This document shows, piece after piece, positions 9,340 to 18,797 of a DNA stretch of 64,000 nucleotides; the stretch's first letter is position 1; each line of letters begins with the position of its first letter. The translations under genes and the position numbers were made by a program. Source of the stretch: an uncultured Planctomyces sp. (GTDB lineage Bacteria > Planctomycetota > Planctomycetia > Planctomycetales > Planctomycetaceae); NCBI GenBank assembly GCA_937904325.1, contig CALGTK010000187.1:1-64000 (forward strand), in the 5' to 3' direction. The notes under the pieces are model-generated. The model was not told the origin of the DNA and did no database searches. It saw nothing but the letters and a program-made list of their open reading frames with translations.

Positions 9340-10054
9340 AATTCGCAACCTTACAAAGTCATTCCAGAAGGGCGACGAGACAATCACGCCACTTCGCGAT
9401 GTCAGCCTCGATATCGACGAAGGTGAGTTTGTTTCTCTGATGGGGCCAAGCGGGACCGGAAAATCCACGCTGCTGAACCAGATTGCCGGAATCGACAAAC
9501 CAACATCCGGCACGATCGCCGTCAACGAGACTGAGATCACGACTATCTCACGCAGCCGGTTGGCGAAGTGGCGAGCCGCCAACGTTGGCTACATTTTCCA
9601 GACACACAACCTCATCCCCGTCTTGACGGCGTACGAAAATGTCGAGTTGCCTCTACTTCTTCTTCCGTTCAATCGAGCCGAACGACAGCGGCGCGTGCAG
9701 ATTGCACTCGAAGCTGTCGAACTTCTTGACCGGGCTAATCACTATCCGAGACAGCTTTCCGGTGGACAGGAGCAGCGAGTCGGCATCGCACGGGCAATCG
9801 TCACTGACCCGAAGGTTGTGGTCGCTGATGAACCAACCGGCGACCTGGACTCAGCGACGTCCTCGCATATTCTGGACCTGCTGAAGCGATTGAATTCCGA
9901 ACTTGGAACAACGCTGCTGATGGTCACTCACGACGCGGACGCGGCGGCGACTGCAGGACGACAGTTACGGCTGGACGATGGCAGGCTGATCGATGAATCG
10001 CGGCAGAAAGATGAGCTCTCACTGGCTGTACCCGAGGGCAATGCCCATGTTTAA
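9329..10054 (+). CDS. ABC transporter ATPase, MacB/LolD type
   Basis: A 241-residue ATP-binding protein with Walker [11 protein letters not shown]-loop near [20 protein letters not shown] (this [16 protein letters not shown] motif is typical of LolD/MacB ATPases), signature [15 protein letters not shown], Walker [13 protein letters not shown] and the switch His in [11 protein letters not shown] at 9302 is in frame, but the ATG at 9329 begins the usual [12 protein letters not shown] start. It overlaps both its neighbours, so translation is probably coupled with the adaptor and the second permease. Confidence 0.92.
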   Translation: MLIEIRNLTKSFQKGDETITPLRDVSLDIDEGEFVSLMGPSGTGKSTLLNQIAGIDKPTSGTIAVNETEITTISRSRLAKWRAANVGYIFQTHNLIPVLTAYENVELPLLLLPFNRAERQRRVQIALEAVELLDRANHYPRQLSGGQEQRVGIARAIVTDPKVVVADEPTGDLDSATSSHILDLLKRLNSELGTTLLMVTHDADAAATAGRQLRLDDGRLIDESRQKDELSLAVPEGNAHV

Positions 10055-11183
10055 GTTCGCGCCTTATCTACTGAAAACGCTGTGGCGGCATCGCGGGCGG
10101 ACAATGCTTACCGTCAGCGGCTCCGCCGTCGCGTTGTTTGTTTTCTGCTTCGTCGGCTCCGTTCAGGAAGGGATGGACCGGTTGACCTCGCAGAGCGACT
10201 CCACGTTGATCGTTTTTCAGGCCAACAAGTTTTGCCCGGCAACCAGCCATTTGCCGCAGGACTATGATCAGATCATCGGAAAGATGCCCGGCGTGCAGGA
10301 AGTTGTGCCAATTCAGGTCTTCACGAATAACTGTCGCGCGAGTCTGGATGTTGTCGTTTTTTACGGAGTGCCGGCGGAGAAGATTCAGAAGATTCGCGAT
10401 TTCGATCTGATCGAAGGTAGCTGGGATGAGTTCGAGTCGAATCAGGACGCGGGCATCGTTGGTGAATCCGTCGCAAGGCGGCGTAATCTGAAACTCGGAA
10501 CGAAGTTCTCCGTCGGTGAAGTGAAGGTCACTGTTGCCGGCATCTTCAACAGCTCTGATCGGTCTGAAGAAGACTATGTTTACACGCACCTGGATTTTCT
10601 GCAGCGAACGCCCGGCATGAATCTCGTCGGGACCGTGACGCAGCACGAGGTTGTGCTTGACGATTCCGCCGACGCCGTCAAGACATCCAGCTTGATTGAC
10701 GATGAATTCCGTGCCGGACCGGTAGAAACTGACACACGCACAAAGGGTGTGTTTCAGGCGTCGAGTCTCGCTGATCTTGTCGAGCTGATCGAGCTTTCGC
10801 ACTACCTCGGTTATGCCTGTATCGGGCTAATGACGATGCTGATTTCGACGACAACCTTCATGGCCGTTCAGGATCGAATCAAAGAACACTCGGTCCTTCA
10901 AACGCTGGGGTTTTCTGATTCGATCGTCTTTGCTCTCGTCCTGGCCGAAAGCGTTCTCATTAGCGTTGGTGGCGGAGTAGTTGGAACTGGCGTAGCGATG
11001 CTGACGCTGGCAGGCTCAGGATTGTCAGTTGGAGCGGAAGCGGTAACGATCGCCTTCTCGCCGTCAGTCGGTTTAGCTCTGACCGGCCTGGTCGGGTCAT
11101 TGGCTGTTGGAATTGCAGCGGGAGTTCTGCCAGCAGTGGCTGCCGCACGAGCCGACATTATCAACGGGCTTCGCCAAGCCTGA
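10041..11183 (+). CDS. Second ABC permease of the exporter, FtsX/MacB type
   Basis: A 380-residue permease: an N-terminal helix ([20 protein letters not shown]), an extracytoplasmic domain, then three helices from about residue 260. The coupling motif [12 protein letters not shown] is conserved. The ORF is open from 9993, but the ATGs at 10041 and 10047, overlapping the ATPase stop, give the usual permease N-terminus ([20 protein letters not shown]). It differs clearly from the first permease at 5997, so the complex may be a heterodimer. Confidence 0.88.
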   Translation: MPMFKFAPYLLKTLWRHRGRTMLTVSGSAVALFVFCFVGSVQEGMDRLTSQSDSTLIVFQANKFCPATSHLPQDYDQIIGKMPGVQEVVPIQVFTNNCRASLDVVVFYGVPAEKIQKIRDFDLIEGSWDEFESNQDAGIVGESVARRRNLKLGTKFSVGEVKVTVAGIFNSSDRSEEDYVYTHLDFLQRTPGMNLVGTVTQHEVVLDDSADAVKTSSLIDDEFRAGPVETDTRTKGVFQASSLADLVELIELSHYLGYACIGLMTMLISTTTFMAVQDRIKEHSVLQTLGFSDSIVFALVLAESVLISVGGGVVGTGVAMLTLAGSGLSVGAEAVTIAFSPSVGLALTGLVGSLAVGIAAGVLPAVAAARADIINGLRQA

Positions 11184-11220
11184 TTAACCGCAAACTGTCA
11201 TTGTATAAAGTTGTTTCCCC

Positions 11221-13371
11221 ATGAAACTTATTTGCATTGCTCTTCTTCTGGTTGCCACGACTGGTCTGTCTGTTTCAGCTCAAGGTCCTCACCCCAACAT
11301 CATCGTCATGATGGCAGACGATATGGGCATGGGTGATACAAGCGCCTATCAGGACTTCACGGGCAACAGTGACGACGATCAGATTCACACTCCAAGCATG
11401 GAACGTCTCGCGCGAATGGGCGTTCGATTTACAGACGCTCACACACCCTCGTCACGATGCTCGCCGACGCGTTATGGACTGTTGACAGGGCGATATCCCT
11501 GGCGAAACCGACTGAAACACTGGGTACTGTTCGGTTCGCAGGGTGATCCGATGATCGAAGCTGACCGTCCAACACTCGCTACGCTGCTGCGAGACAACGG
11601 CTATTACACGGCGATGGTCGGCAAGTGGCATGTTGGACTCAGGTATCGTCGGTCCGACGGAAAACCGGCTGCCGGCTGGGACGATGCCGACCTGACCCAA
11701 CCATTATTCGATACTCCGCTCGACCATGGATTTGACGATTGCCAGTTCACGTCAAGATCGCACGGGACATCCGGCCCGTTTCGTGGAGGCAAAAAACCAA
11801 ACGTTCCTGAACAGAACGTCGGCCCGGGGCACATTTCTGGACGGACAGCAATCGCAGCCACGAAGAACGGCAAGCAACTGATCGATGACGGTACGAAGGC
11901 ATATGTGCTTGAAGAACTCGGCGGACGCCATTCGGACAATGCGATGCGCTATCTGCAAAGTCACGTTTCAAGTGACAAATCGAGTAAGAAACCATTTTTC
12001 CTTTACTACGCAAGTAACTCGAATCACGGGCCACACACGCCGGATTCACACGTCGGAGACCAACCGGTTGCTGGAGCCGCGAAGAACGTCGCCGGCAAGT
12101 CGATTAACACACGGGGCGATTACGTTTACGAAAACGATGTCGCACTCGGTCGGATGCTCGACTGGCTGGAAGAGACGGACGACCCTCGAAACTCGGATCA
12201 GAAGCTGATCGAGACAACAATTGTCATCTTCACAAGTGATAACGGAGCCGAAATCGACACAACTGCTGCAACGGGGCCGTTCCGCAGTAACAAAGGGTCT
12301 GTCTACGAGGGCGGGCATCGCGTGCCATTTCTGGTTGCGTGGCCGGGCGGCGGAGTCGGAGACGGTAATGAGAAGACCGCCGGACGCGACAGCCACGAAC
12401 TGATCGGACTGCACGATCTGTTTGCCACGTTCGCAGAGATTGTTGGTGACGATTTGCCTGAACTACCTGCTGGTGAGAAAGGTGCAGAAGACAGCGTCAG
12501 CGCACTATCTGCCTTGCGGGGAAAGAAACATCCAGCTCGGCCAATGTTCTACCACGATCACAAACAGGCGACGGACGGAGCTGCTTCGGCAATCCGGATC
12601 GATAATCCGTCAATCAGCGGTCGAAAGTTCCATGGTAAATGGAAACTGTTTTTTGACGCAGCGTTGCTACGGCTTGGAAAAGCTCGACCCGATGAGTTGT
12701 TCGACCTGAACGTCGATCCGCAGGAAAAACAAGATCGACTGGATGACGAGTCGCTAAAACCTCTGGTCGAACATTTAATTCAACTGGCGGAGCTACATCG
12801 CAACTCGGGCGGGCATCGTCTGGCGAAGGTCGCCACCGAGAAGCAAATCACGTTCGACTGGAGTAAGAAAGGTCCTCAAAAACTGCGAGGCGGTGTCGCC
12901 ATGAACCAACTCGCAGCCGAGTTCGAAGGCAAGTCTGCTGAGCAATTGACGACCGCAGTTGATGGATTATCCATGACGATGCGAGGAGTCACCGGAGACC
13001 GTGCAATTCCGGGAGCAATCTTCAGTTTGAATGAGCGGGGCGTGGGCCTGTCGTCAGGAAAATTCAAGCAGATCGGCGATGGAGAAGCTTTGCTGATCAC
13101 ATTTGACGAGGATGTTATCGTCGAGTCTGCCGCCATTGTCGCCGGGAACGGAATCTGTGGCGGATTTTATCGAGTTGGCGGTCACGCTCCATTGGCGATT
13201 TATTGCGTCGATGCTGACATCGATGCAAAGGACCAGTCAGGGATGCTCAGCGATATTGGGGTGCTGAAGAAAGGTGAGACCTTAAGACTCGACAGCTCCC
13301 CGCACTTTGGCACGGAATCGCCGGGGCAATGGCGGCTTGGTGCTTTGACGGTACGACTTATAAAGAAGTGA
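11221..13371 (+). CDS. Secreted arylsulfatase-like sulfatase with extra C-terminal domain
   Basis: A 716-residue protein with signal peptide (residues 1-20). It has the type I sulfatase signature C-S-P-T-R at Cys80 (followed by YGLLTGRYPWR), where Cys is converted to formylglycine. Metal-ligand residues appear in MMADDMG (33-34) and FTSDNGAE. The alkaline-phosphatase-like core ends near residue 530. The remaining ~185 residues form a beta-rich segment (GVTGDRAIPGAIFSLNERG, VIVESAAIVAGNGICGGFYR) I do not recognise; it could bind carbohydrate. Hydrolysis of sulfate esters on glycans is the family role; substrate unknown. Confidence 0.88.
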   Translation: MKLICIALLLVATTGLSVSAQGPHPNIIVMMADDMGMGDTSAYQDFTGNSDDDQIHTPSMERLARMGVRFTDAHTPSSRCSPTRYGLLTGRYPWRNRLKHWVLFGSQGDPMIEADRPTLATLLRDNGYYTAMVGKWHVGLRYRRSDGKPAAGWDDADLTQPLFDTPLDHGFDDCQFTSRSHGTSGPFRGGKKPNVPEQNVGPGHISGRTAIAATKNGKQLIDDGTKAYVLEELGGRHSDNAMRYLQSHVSSDKSSKKPFFLYYASNSNHGPHTPDSHVGDQPVAGAAKNVAGKSINTRGDYVYENDVALGRMLDWLEETDDPRNSDQKLIETTIVIFTSDNGAEIDTTAATGPFRSNKGSVYEGGHRVPFLVAWPGGGVGDGNEKTAGRDSHELIGLHDLFATFAEIVGDDLPELPAGEKGAEDSVSALSALRGKKHPARPMFYHDHKQATDGAASAIRIDNPSISGRKFHGKWKLFFDAALLRLGKARPDELFDLNVDPQEKQDRLDDESLKPLVEHLIQLAELHRNSGGHRLAKVATEKQITFDWSKKGPQKLRGGVAMNQLAAEFEGKSAEQLTTAVDGLSMTMRGVTGDRAIPGAIFSLNERGVGLSSGKFKQIGDGEALLITFDEDVIVESAAIVAGNGICGGFYRVGGHAPLAIYCVDADIDAKDQSGMLSDIGVLKKGETLRLDSSPHFGTESPGQWRLGALTVRLIKK

Positions 13372-13461
13372 GGCTGTCATCTCAGTGCCTGTTTCTACGC
13401 ACGAATCGCCACGCATTTCTTATCCGAAGGTGATTCAGAACGTTATGGCACGGACCTGAAA

Positions 13462-15126
13462 CTACCCCTGACTTTCGTCATTGTGAGGCGTCTCTTTCCC
13501 TTCGTCCAACGCTGATGCATCGACGCCGCGGCTTTCCATAATACCCTCAACAGTTGCTCTCACACCGGGCAGGTGTGTTGCCAACTGCTTGAAAGCTGGT
13601 CGCGACACACTGATGACATCCGTGTCGATTCTGGCGACGACAGCAGCTGATCGAGGTTTGTCAGAGACCAGAGCGATTTCACCGAATACTTCTCCTTCGC
13701 CGATCGTTGCCACTGTGTTCCCATTGACCACGATTTCTGCCTCGCCTTTGACGACTGAGTAAAGCTTGTCGCCAAAGTCGCCCTGATCGAATATTTTTTC
13801 GCCTTGATGAAAGTGTTCCTGGATAATTGACTGGTCCTGGAAGATACGGACCTGAGTGATATCTCGCGGTAGAAGTAGATCGAGAAACCAGTCGACTCCG
13901 ATTCGAATTTGACGATCGAAGCCTGGGAACTTTGACAGATAAACGGCCCGCCAGAAGATCCAGGCAACGATACCTTTCAGCTTGAAACCAAAGACTTCTG
14001 CGACAGCTGACATTCGACCGAGCGATGCCAGCTTCCCGAGGCCCGTAAATCCAAAGCGTTTCATCTTCTTGCCGCGAATGGTTGCCAGGATGTTGTTGGC
14101 ACAGGTCTTCGCCTGGCGAAGGGCGTGCTGTGCGGTCGGTGGCGAAGTAATGCCGTCAACCTGCGGCACGGCAGCGCAGTCACCCAGGGCCCAAAGACCA
14201 GGGTGATCAGGAACGTCCAAGTATTCCGTGACGACAATACGACCTCGGTCCAGTTCGCATGGCAGACTGGTGACAAGGTCGTGCGGAGCTGATGGAACGG
14301 TCGTGACGATCGTTCGTGACGGAACAACGACCGACTCTTTGGTCGCTTTGTCCATGACGATAGCTCCGTCGCCAGAGACTGCTCGCAGGCGAACGTTGAG
14401 CTGAACTTCAACTCCACGGCTTTCAAGAATTTCCTGCGCATAGACAGCGAGACTTTCTCCGAGTTCGGGCAGGATTCGACCAGCACTCTGGAGCAACACA
14501 CAACGAATCTCTTCGCGTTTGATGCACGGGTAGGCTTTGATAGCGCTTGTCAAAAAGTCGTTCAGTTCGGCGATACATTCGACACCTGAAAATCCACCAC
14601 CGCCGACGACGAATGTGAGGAGGCGTTGTCGTTCTTCCGGGTCTTTCTCAATAGCTGCTTCTTCCAGAACACCGACTGCCTGGTTACGAAGACGCAACGC
14701 GTCGCCCAGATATTTGAACGGAATCGCGTGTTCCCGCATACCAGGCACAAGGTCGTAATTCAGCTTCGTGCCCATTCCAACGACAAGGTGGTCGTAATCA
14801 AGGACGATTGGCCGTGGGACGTATTCAGGTGCCAGTTGAACCGTTTTCTTCTCGATGTCGATTTCTTCGATCAACCGCGTGTAAAGCTGAGCGTGTTTGG
14901 CCATCCGGCGAATCGGCGTGATGCAGTGCAGAGTCTCGATCGTGCCGGAGATGACTTCCGGTAGAAACGGCTGGAAAACGATATAATTCTCGTTGCTGAC
15001 AATCGTGACTTCGATGTTCGCCCGCTCTTCTGCGGTCATCGCTTTGCCAAGATACATAGCAGTGTAAACGCCAGCGAAACCGCCGCCGAGAATGAGAATT
15101 CTTTTTTTACCGTCTGATGATGCCAT
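13462..15126 (-). CDS. ndh: Type II NADH dehydrogenase fused to a cyclic-nucleotide-binding domain
   Basis: A 554-residue protein. Residues about 1-400 are an FAD-dependent pyridine-nucleotide oxidoreductase of the NDH-2 type: the FAD-binding GGGFAGVYTA, the second nucleotide motif VVGGGGFSGVECIAEL, and LWALGDCAAVP at the FAD C-terminal motif. Such enzymes pass electrons from NADH to quinone without pumping. Residues about 435-540 form a Crp-like cyclic-nucleotide fold (FDQGDFGDKLYSVVKGEAEI) with a phosphate-binding cassette FGEIALVSDKPRSAA that keeps the Glu and Arg expected for cAMP/cGMP contact. The fusion suggests allosteric control of respiration by a nucleotide second messenger. It is transcribed divergently from rodA. 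Confidence 0.88.
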   Translation of the reverse strand: MASSDGKKRILILGGGFAGVYTAMYLGKAMTAEERANIEVTIVSNENYIVFQPFLPEVISGTIETLHCITPIRRMAKHAQLYTRLIEEIDIEKKTVQLAPEYVPRPIVLDYDHLVVGMGTKLNYDLVPGMREHAIPFKYLGDALRLRNQAVGVLEEAAIEKDPEERQRLLTFVVGGGGFSGVECIAELNDFLTSAIKAYPCIKREEIRCVLLQSAGRILPELGESLAVYAQEILESRGVEVQLNVRLRAVSGDGAIVMDKATKESVVVPSRTIVTTVPSAPHDLVTSLPCELDRGRIVVTEYLDVPDHPGLWALGDCAAVPQVDGITSPPTAQHALRQAKTCANNILATIRGKKMKRFGFTGLGKLASLGRMSAVAEVFGFKLKGIVAWIFWRAVYLSKFPGFDRQIRIGVDWFLDLLLPRDITQVRIFQDQSIIQEHFHQGEKIFDQGDFGDKLYSVVKGEAEIVVNGNTVATIGEGEVFGEIALVSDKPRSAAVVARIDTDVISVSRPAFKQLATHLPGVRATVEGIMESRGVDASALDEGKETPHNDESQG

Positions 15127-15375
15127 TTAGATTTTTGCTCGTCATGGGATGAGAATTGCAGTGCCGCGGGACGCCAGCCGGCGGCCAACTCTGAAGATTT
15201 CTGGGCAGCATAACTCTGGCCGCCACATTCGCCAATCTGGGTGAGTAATTCGTACGCTTCTGCTCATGTTCGAATGTCTGAAAAACGCATTCCGGCAGGA
15301 TGGCTTTTCCGCGACAATCCCGGACTCGTGCTCACTTTCAGTATTCGCTCATCCGGCAAAAGATTGCCACCGCCC

Positions 15376-16503
15376 GTGAACGACACCGTCTTCATTCGCC
15401 GAATCCCGTGGACTCTGGTTGGAACAGCCATCGTGCTGTTTCTGATCGGGCTGAGCGCAATTGCGCGCGGCGACGCTCTGTACGACCTCGGCGAATTCGC
15501 ACCTCGACAACGAATCTGGGCAGTCATGGGGATCGGTGTTTTCATCGGAGCCGCTTCCTGGCCGTATCAACGACTCAAATGGCTCAGCTACGGACTCTAC
15601 GGGTTGTGCCTGGCGTTGCTGGTTGTCGTTTTTTTTATGCCCGCGAAGAATTATTCACACCGCTGGATCCCTCTCGGATTCATGAACTTTCAACCATCGG
15701 AACTGGCCAAGCTGGCCTACATCGCGGCCCTTGCTCGGTACCTCATGCATCGCGACAGCTTTCGAACCTGGTTGGGTCTGGTGCCGCCGTTTCTGATGAC
15801 GCTTGTCCCTGTCACGCTGATTCTCAAAGAGCCGGACCTCGGCACATCGATGCTGTTCTTCCCGGTTCTGTTCGCGATGTTATTTGCAGCGGGGGCTCGA
15901 CCGAAGCACCTGATCACTATCGGCCTGCTGGGAGCGATGTGCGTTCCGATTTTGTGGATGCAGATGAGTGCCGAGCAGAAGTCGCGCATCGTGTCGGTGT
16001 TCACACAGAGGTCCGGCGGCGAAGCTCCGGACGACGACGGCTACCACCTTCATCAGTCTAAACGAGTCTTCGCATTGGGCGGTGTGTGGGGCAGCAAGCT
16101 GGCTGGGATGCCCATCCAAAGTCGACGCGCCTACCACCTGCCTGAATCGAGAACGGACTTCGTGTTCTGCCTGGTCGGAGAACGATGGGGACTTGTCGGC
16201 TGCCTGATTACAGTGATCCTGTTTCTGGCATTGATCGGGCGAGGGTTGCTCATTGCTGCCGATACTCGAGATCCGTTCGGCCGTTTACTGGCAGTCGGCA
16301 TCGTCTCGTTGATTGGATCTCAGACGCTCATCAACACAGGCATGTCGGTCGGGCTGCTTCCAATTACCGGCATGACTCTACCGATGATGAGTTACGGAGG
16401 GTCCAGTCTGCTTGCTACATGCCTCGCACTCGGCCTGCTGGTTAACATCGAGCTGCGTCCCACGTACGCCACTGGCTCAGAGCCGTTCCGATTTGCTGAA
16501 TGA
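15376..16503 (+). CDS. rodA: RodA/FtsW-family glycan polymerase (RodA-like)
   Basis: A SEDS-family integral membrane protein with about ten helices. Diagnostic segments are WIPLGFMNFQPSELAKLAYI, KEPDLGTSM, a loop with YHLHQSKRVFALGGVWG, LPESRTDFVFCLVGERWG and GMTLPMMSYGGSS. The family polymerises peptidoglycan glycan strands from lipid II; RodA acts with an elongation-type PBP2. The frame opens at GTG 15241 (alternatives ATG 15274 and GTG 15376). I use 15376 because it gives 375 residues and the usual short N-terminus before helix 1; the true start may be upstream. No pbp2 or mre gene is in the window. Confidence 0.82.
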   Translation: MNDTVFIRRIPWTLVGTAIVLFLIGLSAIARGDALYDLGEFAPRQRIWAVMGIGVFIGAASWPYQRLKWLSYGLYGLCLALLVVVFFMPAKNYSHRWIPLGFMNFQPSELAKLAYIAALARYLMHRDSFRTWLGLVPPFLMTLVPVTLILKEPDLGTSMLFFPVLFAMLFAAGARPKHLITIGLLGAMCVPILWMQMSAEQKSRIVSVFTQRSGGEAPDDDGYHLHQSKRVFALGGVWGSKLAGMPIQSRRAYHLPESRTDFVFCLVGERWGLVGCLITVILFLALIGRGLLIAADTRDPFGRLLAVGIVSLIGSQTLINTGMSVGLLPITGMTLPMMSYGGSSLLATCLALGLLVNIELRPTYATGSEPFRFAE

Positions 16504-16627
16504 TTATAAACTTTCAGACTCACGGTTTCATTCACGGTGATCGTTGCTCTTCCCGATCCTTGGCGTCTCCGTGATCTTACGTCAGACTCGTCACTGTTCG
16601 AGGTCTGCCACAGGTGAGGAGCCAACA

Positions 16628-17449
16628 ATGAAACTGGGACTGATCAATTCCGCATGGGCTCAGGCCGGTCGAGACACGGCCTGGGGAATTCAGAAGACGA
16701 AAGAACTCGGCTTTGACACGATCGATATCTTCACAGATCCACTCGATATTGATATTCGAGAGCGACGTCTCATCAAGGATGAGTGCGACCGTGTCGGCTT
16801 GCCGATCGTCTCGATCTGCTGCGTCGCCGTCGGATTGATCGATTTTAATCCAAGCGTACAGAAATTCAGTATCGACCGAGTAAAGGCGTATCTCGACCTT
16901 GCGTACGAGTACCAGGCAAAAAACGTACTGCTTGTTCTGGGAGAATATATCTGGGCACGGGAAGTCATTCCGCCGGCCGAACAGTGGAAGACTGGCGTCG
17001 ACAATTGCCGGCTGCTCGCCGATTACGCCGAGAGTCTGGGGGTTCAAATCGCGCTGGAGTTGGAGCCGTTTCCTCTGTCGCTTCTCAATAACGTCAACAA
17101 CATGGCTCGCTTCATCGACGACGTGAACCACCCTGCCCTGCAGGCCAATATCGACATCTCACATCTCTTGCTGGCAGATGTTGAACCCGTCGAACTCCAG
17201 AAGCTCGCGAATAAAGCGATCCACGTTCACATCTCCGACTGCGACGGCAAGATCCACGGAGATCTTCCGCCCGGTCGCGGAGTCGTCAACTTCCAGCCGT
17301 ACCTCGAAGAAATCCGTAAGCTCAACATTGAAGGAGCGATTTCAATTGAGCTGGAATACTCACCCGAACCCGACAAGATCGAAGAATGGGTCGCCGAGGC
17401 CTACTCCGCGACGGCTGACCTCCTCCTGGAAACCGGCCTTCGCGGTTGA
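16628..17449 (+). CDS. Sugar phosphate isomerase/epimerase (TIM barrel)
   Basis: A 273-residue protein of the xylose-isomerase-like / AP-endonuclease-2-like TIM barrel family. Characteristic segments are the N-terminal GLINSAWAQ, LGVQIALELEPFPLS (metal-binding Glu), NIDISHLLLADVEP, AIHVHISDCDGKIHGDLPPG (metal-binding His/Asp) and GAISIELEYSPEP near the C-terminus (last metal-binding Glu). Members isomerise or epimerise keto sugars, but substrate cannot be told. ATG 16628 is preceded by GGTGAGGAG. It is followed by a 280-bp gap before the convergent rlmN. Confidence 0.82.
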   Translation: MKLGLINSAWAQAGRDTAWGIQKTKELGFDTIDIFTDPLDIDIRERRLIKDECDRVGLPIVSICCVAVGLIDFNPSVQKFSIDRVKAYLDLAYEYQAKNVLLVLGEYIWAREVIPPAEQWKTGVDNCRLLADYAESLGVQIALELEPFPLSLLNNVNNMARFIDDVNHPALQANIDISHLLLADVEPVELQKLANKAIHVHISDCDGKIHGDLPPGRGVVNFQPYLEEIRKLNIEGAISIELEYSPEPDKIEEWVAEAYSATADLLLETGLRG

Positions 17450-17639
17450 CCTTCAAAATCCTGACCTAATGCCTGGTCAACTTTTCGCTTTGACGAAGCA
17501 CTGGTTTCTCCGCTTGCCTGAATTAAATGCCAACCTCGCACGCTGTTTGAGGCAGAGTGACTTGACCATCTGCGGTTGAGAACCAGCGAAACACGACGCC
17601 TTGCTCGCAGGTCGCAACAGATAAAAGAGTCGCTACTTG

Positions 17640-17715
17640 CACACTGCAGGTGAAGCTTCCTGTCGCTTTGCGACGCAGTCAGTCTGGCTGTGCCACGCGA
17701 GGTGGCTACCTGCAA
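17640..17715. repeat. Palindromic intergenic repeat
   Basis: Outer arms TGCAGGT (about 17645-17651) and ACCTGCA (about 17708-17714) flank an inner perfect hairpin GTCGC-TTT-GCGAC. It lies between two convergent genes and may act as a bidirectional transcription barrier or be an inactive REP-like element. The family cannot be defined from one copy. Confidence 0.35.
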
Positions 17716-17729
17716 CGGATTGGGCAGGC

Positions 17730-18794
17730 TCAGACGCGAGGCAATTCCCAATTGCTGGACATTGCAGCCTGACGATTTTCTCTTCGTACTAACTGGCCGC
17801 AGGCCGCTGCGATGTCGCTGCCGAGGGAATATCGGACGGTCGTTGTCAGACCAGCATTTTTCAGTTGTGCGGCGAAGGACCTGATCTTTGTGTCTTCCGT
17901 GCCGGTCAGGTGCGGGGCGTCTTCGATTTCGTTGTATGGGATCAGATTCACGTGAACGTTCAGACCGTAGAGCCACTCGACCAGGTGTGACGCGTCGTCG
18001 GGGAAGTCGTTCTTCCCAGCCAGCATGAGATACTCAATCATCACCGGAATGCCCTGCCGGCGATTCAGCTCACGAATTGTTTCCTGAAGTTCTTCAAGCG
18101 GGTGCTTCTTTGTCAGTGGGATAAGCTCGCGGCGGACGTCGGGATTCACGCTGTGAAGACTTAAAGCCAGATTCACTTTTGGAAAGCGATCGGCGCACTG
18201 CAGCATTCCGTCTGGAACGCCGACTGTGGAAACGAGAATGCTACCGGGCGAGCGGTTGAACAAGTTCGGCGCAGTCAAAGTGTCCAGTGTTTCGAACAGG
18301 TTTTCCTTGTTGTGAAATGGCTCACCCATCCCCATGAAGACGATGTTTTGAAGTCGTCGTCCTTCGGTAGCCAGAAGCTGGCCCGTTTGCACCACCTGAT
18401 CGAGAATCTCGGCTGACGACAGGTTCTGTGCGATCCCCATCTTGCCCGTCGCGCAGAAATCACACGCTGCAGCGCATCCGACCTGACTGGAGACGCAAAG
18501 TGTCGATCTGCCCGTCGCGATGCGCAGGATGACCGATTCGATCAACATTCCGGCTTTAGTTTTCAAAAGCAGCTTCGATGCGCCGTCGACCTGAGAATCA
18601 CACCGACGAAACAGTTCGAGCGCGTGGCAACGGACTCGGTCACGTCCAGGAAATCGGTCCAGCGCGACATCGTCGGCCTCGAACTTCTTGAATAGTCCGT
18701 TTCGCAATGCGCGAATATGCTCGGGATCAAGCCGCGTTTCTTTACGCAGCCGCTCCAGCGATTCGTTGTCAAAGATGCTTACCAGGTCGGTCAC
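17730..18794 (-). CDS. rlmN: 23S rRNA (adenine-C2)-methyltransferase RlmN
   Basis: A 354-residue radical-SAM enzyme that methylates C2 of A2503 in 23S rRNA and A37 in some tRNAs. The Cys motif GCAAACDFCATGKMG (CxxxCxxC) binds the 4Fe-4S cluster. VFMGMGEPFHN is the SAM-contacting motif, and the C-terminal GSDIAAACGQL carries the methyl-carrier cysteine. An N-terminal helical domain (residues about 1-90) matches RlmN. Cfr-like resistance enzymes share the fold, but context and length fit RlmN. It starts 3 bp from the phosphatase stop, so it is probably transcribed with it. Confidence 0.93.
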   Translation of the reverse strand: MTDLVSIFDNESLERLRKETRLDPEHIRALRNGLFKKFEADDVALDRFPGRDRVRCHALELFRRCDSQVDGASKLLLKTKAGMLIESVILRIATGRSTLCVSSQVGCAAACDFCATGKMGIAQNLSSAEILDQVVQTGQLLATEGRRLQNIVFMGMGEPFHNKENLFETLDTLTAPNLFNRSPGSILVSTVGVPDGMLQCADRFPKVNLALSLHSVNPDVRRELIPLTKKHPLEELQETIRELNRRQGIPVMIEYLMLAGKNDFPDDASHLVEWLYGLNVHVNLIPYNEIEDAPHLTGTEDTKIRSFAAQLKNAGLTTTVRYSLGSDIAAACGQLVRRENRQAAMSSNWELPRV

Positions 18795-18797
18795 GGA

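Noticed and set aside
17730-18794. Cfr-type antibiotic-resistance methylase
   Set aside because: Length, the N-terminal domain and chromosomal context fit the housekeeping RlmN.
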